Origin: JBCDCU01 sp039180865
GTDB taxonomy: Bacteria > Pseudomonadota > Alphaproteobacteria > Rhizobiales > JACESI01
DNA: 6,061 bases
Assembly (NCBI GenBank): GCA_039180865.1
Contig: JBCDCZ010000279.1
Location: 1 to 6,061, forward strand
Direction of reading: 5' to 3'
Shown here piece after piece: positions 5,659 to 6,061 of the stretch. The position numbers and the translations under genes were made by a program. Position 1 is the stretch's first letter; each line of letters opens with the position of its first letter. The notes under the pieces were generated by a model. It did no database searches, was not told where the DNA came from, and saw nothing but the letters and a program-made list of their open reading frames with translations.

Positions 5659-6061
5659 TTAGGAGCCGGATCCAACGAGCTTCGACCAGAAACCCTTCTT
5701 GCCTTCTTCCGTTGCTTCCTCGTCTTCGTCCTCGCCGGTCAGAACGTCATCAAATTTTTCAAAAAACTGTTTGGAGAGTTTCTTCGATGTGCTCACCACA
5801 AGCCGGCTACCGAGTTGCGCCAGTTTGCCGCCAATGTCAGCCTTCGCCGTGTATTTGAGAAGCGTCCCGCCATCCTGCTCGATAAGCTCGACGTCAGCGC
5901 CCCCTTTCGCAAAGCCGGCGACACCACCATTGCCCTCGCCCATGAGAGAAAAGTTCGATGGTGCATTGCTCGGATCAAGCGTCACCTTACCGCCAAATGT
6001 CGCCTTTACCGGGCCGATCTTGAGCTTCACCTTCGCAGAAAGGTCTGTATCGCTCTCTTTA
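5659..6061 (-). CDS. CoxG-family SRPBCC protein (5' end outside window)
   Basis: The visible part is the C-terminal 133 residues of a CoxG-like protein (carbon monoxide dehydrogenase subunit G family, START/SRPBCC fold). The frame stays open through the right edge. The GTG at 6030 is internal: the codons before it (KESDTDLSAK) continue the family's usual strand leading into KLKIGPVKATFGGKVTL. Further family signatures are GEGNGGVAGFAKGGADVEL and KADIGGKLAQLGSRLV, followed by the last helix KKLSKQFFEKFDDVL. Usual length is about 150-200 aa, so roughly 40-50 residues are missing. After the fold comes an acidic stretch (EDEDEEATEE) and a short basic-aromatic end (GKKGFWSKLVGSGS) that could touch the membrane. 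In cox operons CoxG serves maturation or membrane attachment of CO dehydrogenase, but many CoxG paralogues stand apart from such operons and no cox gene is visible here. A cofactor or lipid-binding role for this copy remains inference. Confidence 0.9.
   Translation of the reverse strand, partial: KESDTDLSAKVKLKIGPVKATFGGKVTLDPSNAPSNFSLMGEGNGGVAGFAKGGADVELIEQDGGTLLKYTAKADIGGKLAQLGSRLVVSTSKKLSKQFFEKFDDVLTGEDEDEEATEEGKKGFWSKLVGSGS

Noticed and set aside
5631..5858. Plus-strand frame starting at ATG 5631 behind TAGGAGATCA, an attractive Shine-Dalgarno
   Set aside because: The encoded chain is a Ser/Arg/Pro-rich antisense shadow of the coxG-like gene, which has strong family motifs. The ribosome-binding-like sequence is probably chance, although a short antisense transcript cannot be excluded.

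Overview
The window looks like a bacterial chromosome segment of moderate to fairly high G+C. It is most likely from an alphaproteobacterium, judging by codon choice, a CoxG-family protein and an exported-looking TPR-CHAT protein of a style common in that class. This taxonomic reading is inference only. It holds five protein-coding genes in two convergent groups. Both edges cut through a gene. I see no RNA gene, insertion sequence or CRISPR array.

Left group, + strand (1-4466). The first 3.15 kb is the 3' part of a large gene for a TPR-CHAT protein, a caspase/separase-like cysteine peptidase. Its reading frame is open to the left edge and TPR sequence continues upstream of the first ATG at 116, so the true start lies outside the window. 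The catalytic His and Cys are both present. After an 88-bp gap carrying a co-centred dyad comes a 408-aa protein with a clear Sec signal peptide and no recognised function. The two may form one transcription unit, because no convincing terminator separates them.

Right group, - strand (4492-6061). Read in the direction of transcription, it starts with the 3' part of a coxG-like SRPBCC gene that runs off the right edge. A 173-bp intergenic region with a good sigma70-type promoter follows. Next are a small exported four-cysteine protein (128 aa) and a single-pass membrane protein (about 204 aa) whose probable GTG start overlaps the preceding stop codon. The two convergent groups meet at a 9-bp hairpin between 4472 and 4493 that probably serves as a shared terminator.

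Working together. Three of the five proteins have a signal peptide or membrane segment. Cysteines outside signal peptides and apart from the catalytic one come in even numbers: 4 in CHAT, then 2, 4 and 4. This hints at an envelope or periplasmic setting, possibly including the CHAT peptidase, but its N-terminus is not visible. The most unusual non-coding signal is a 16-bp sequence repeated exactly 500 bp apart, once at the junction of the two small minus-strand genes and once upstream of their promoter.
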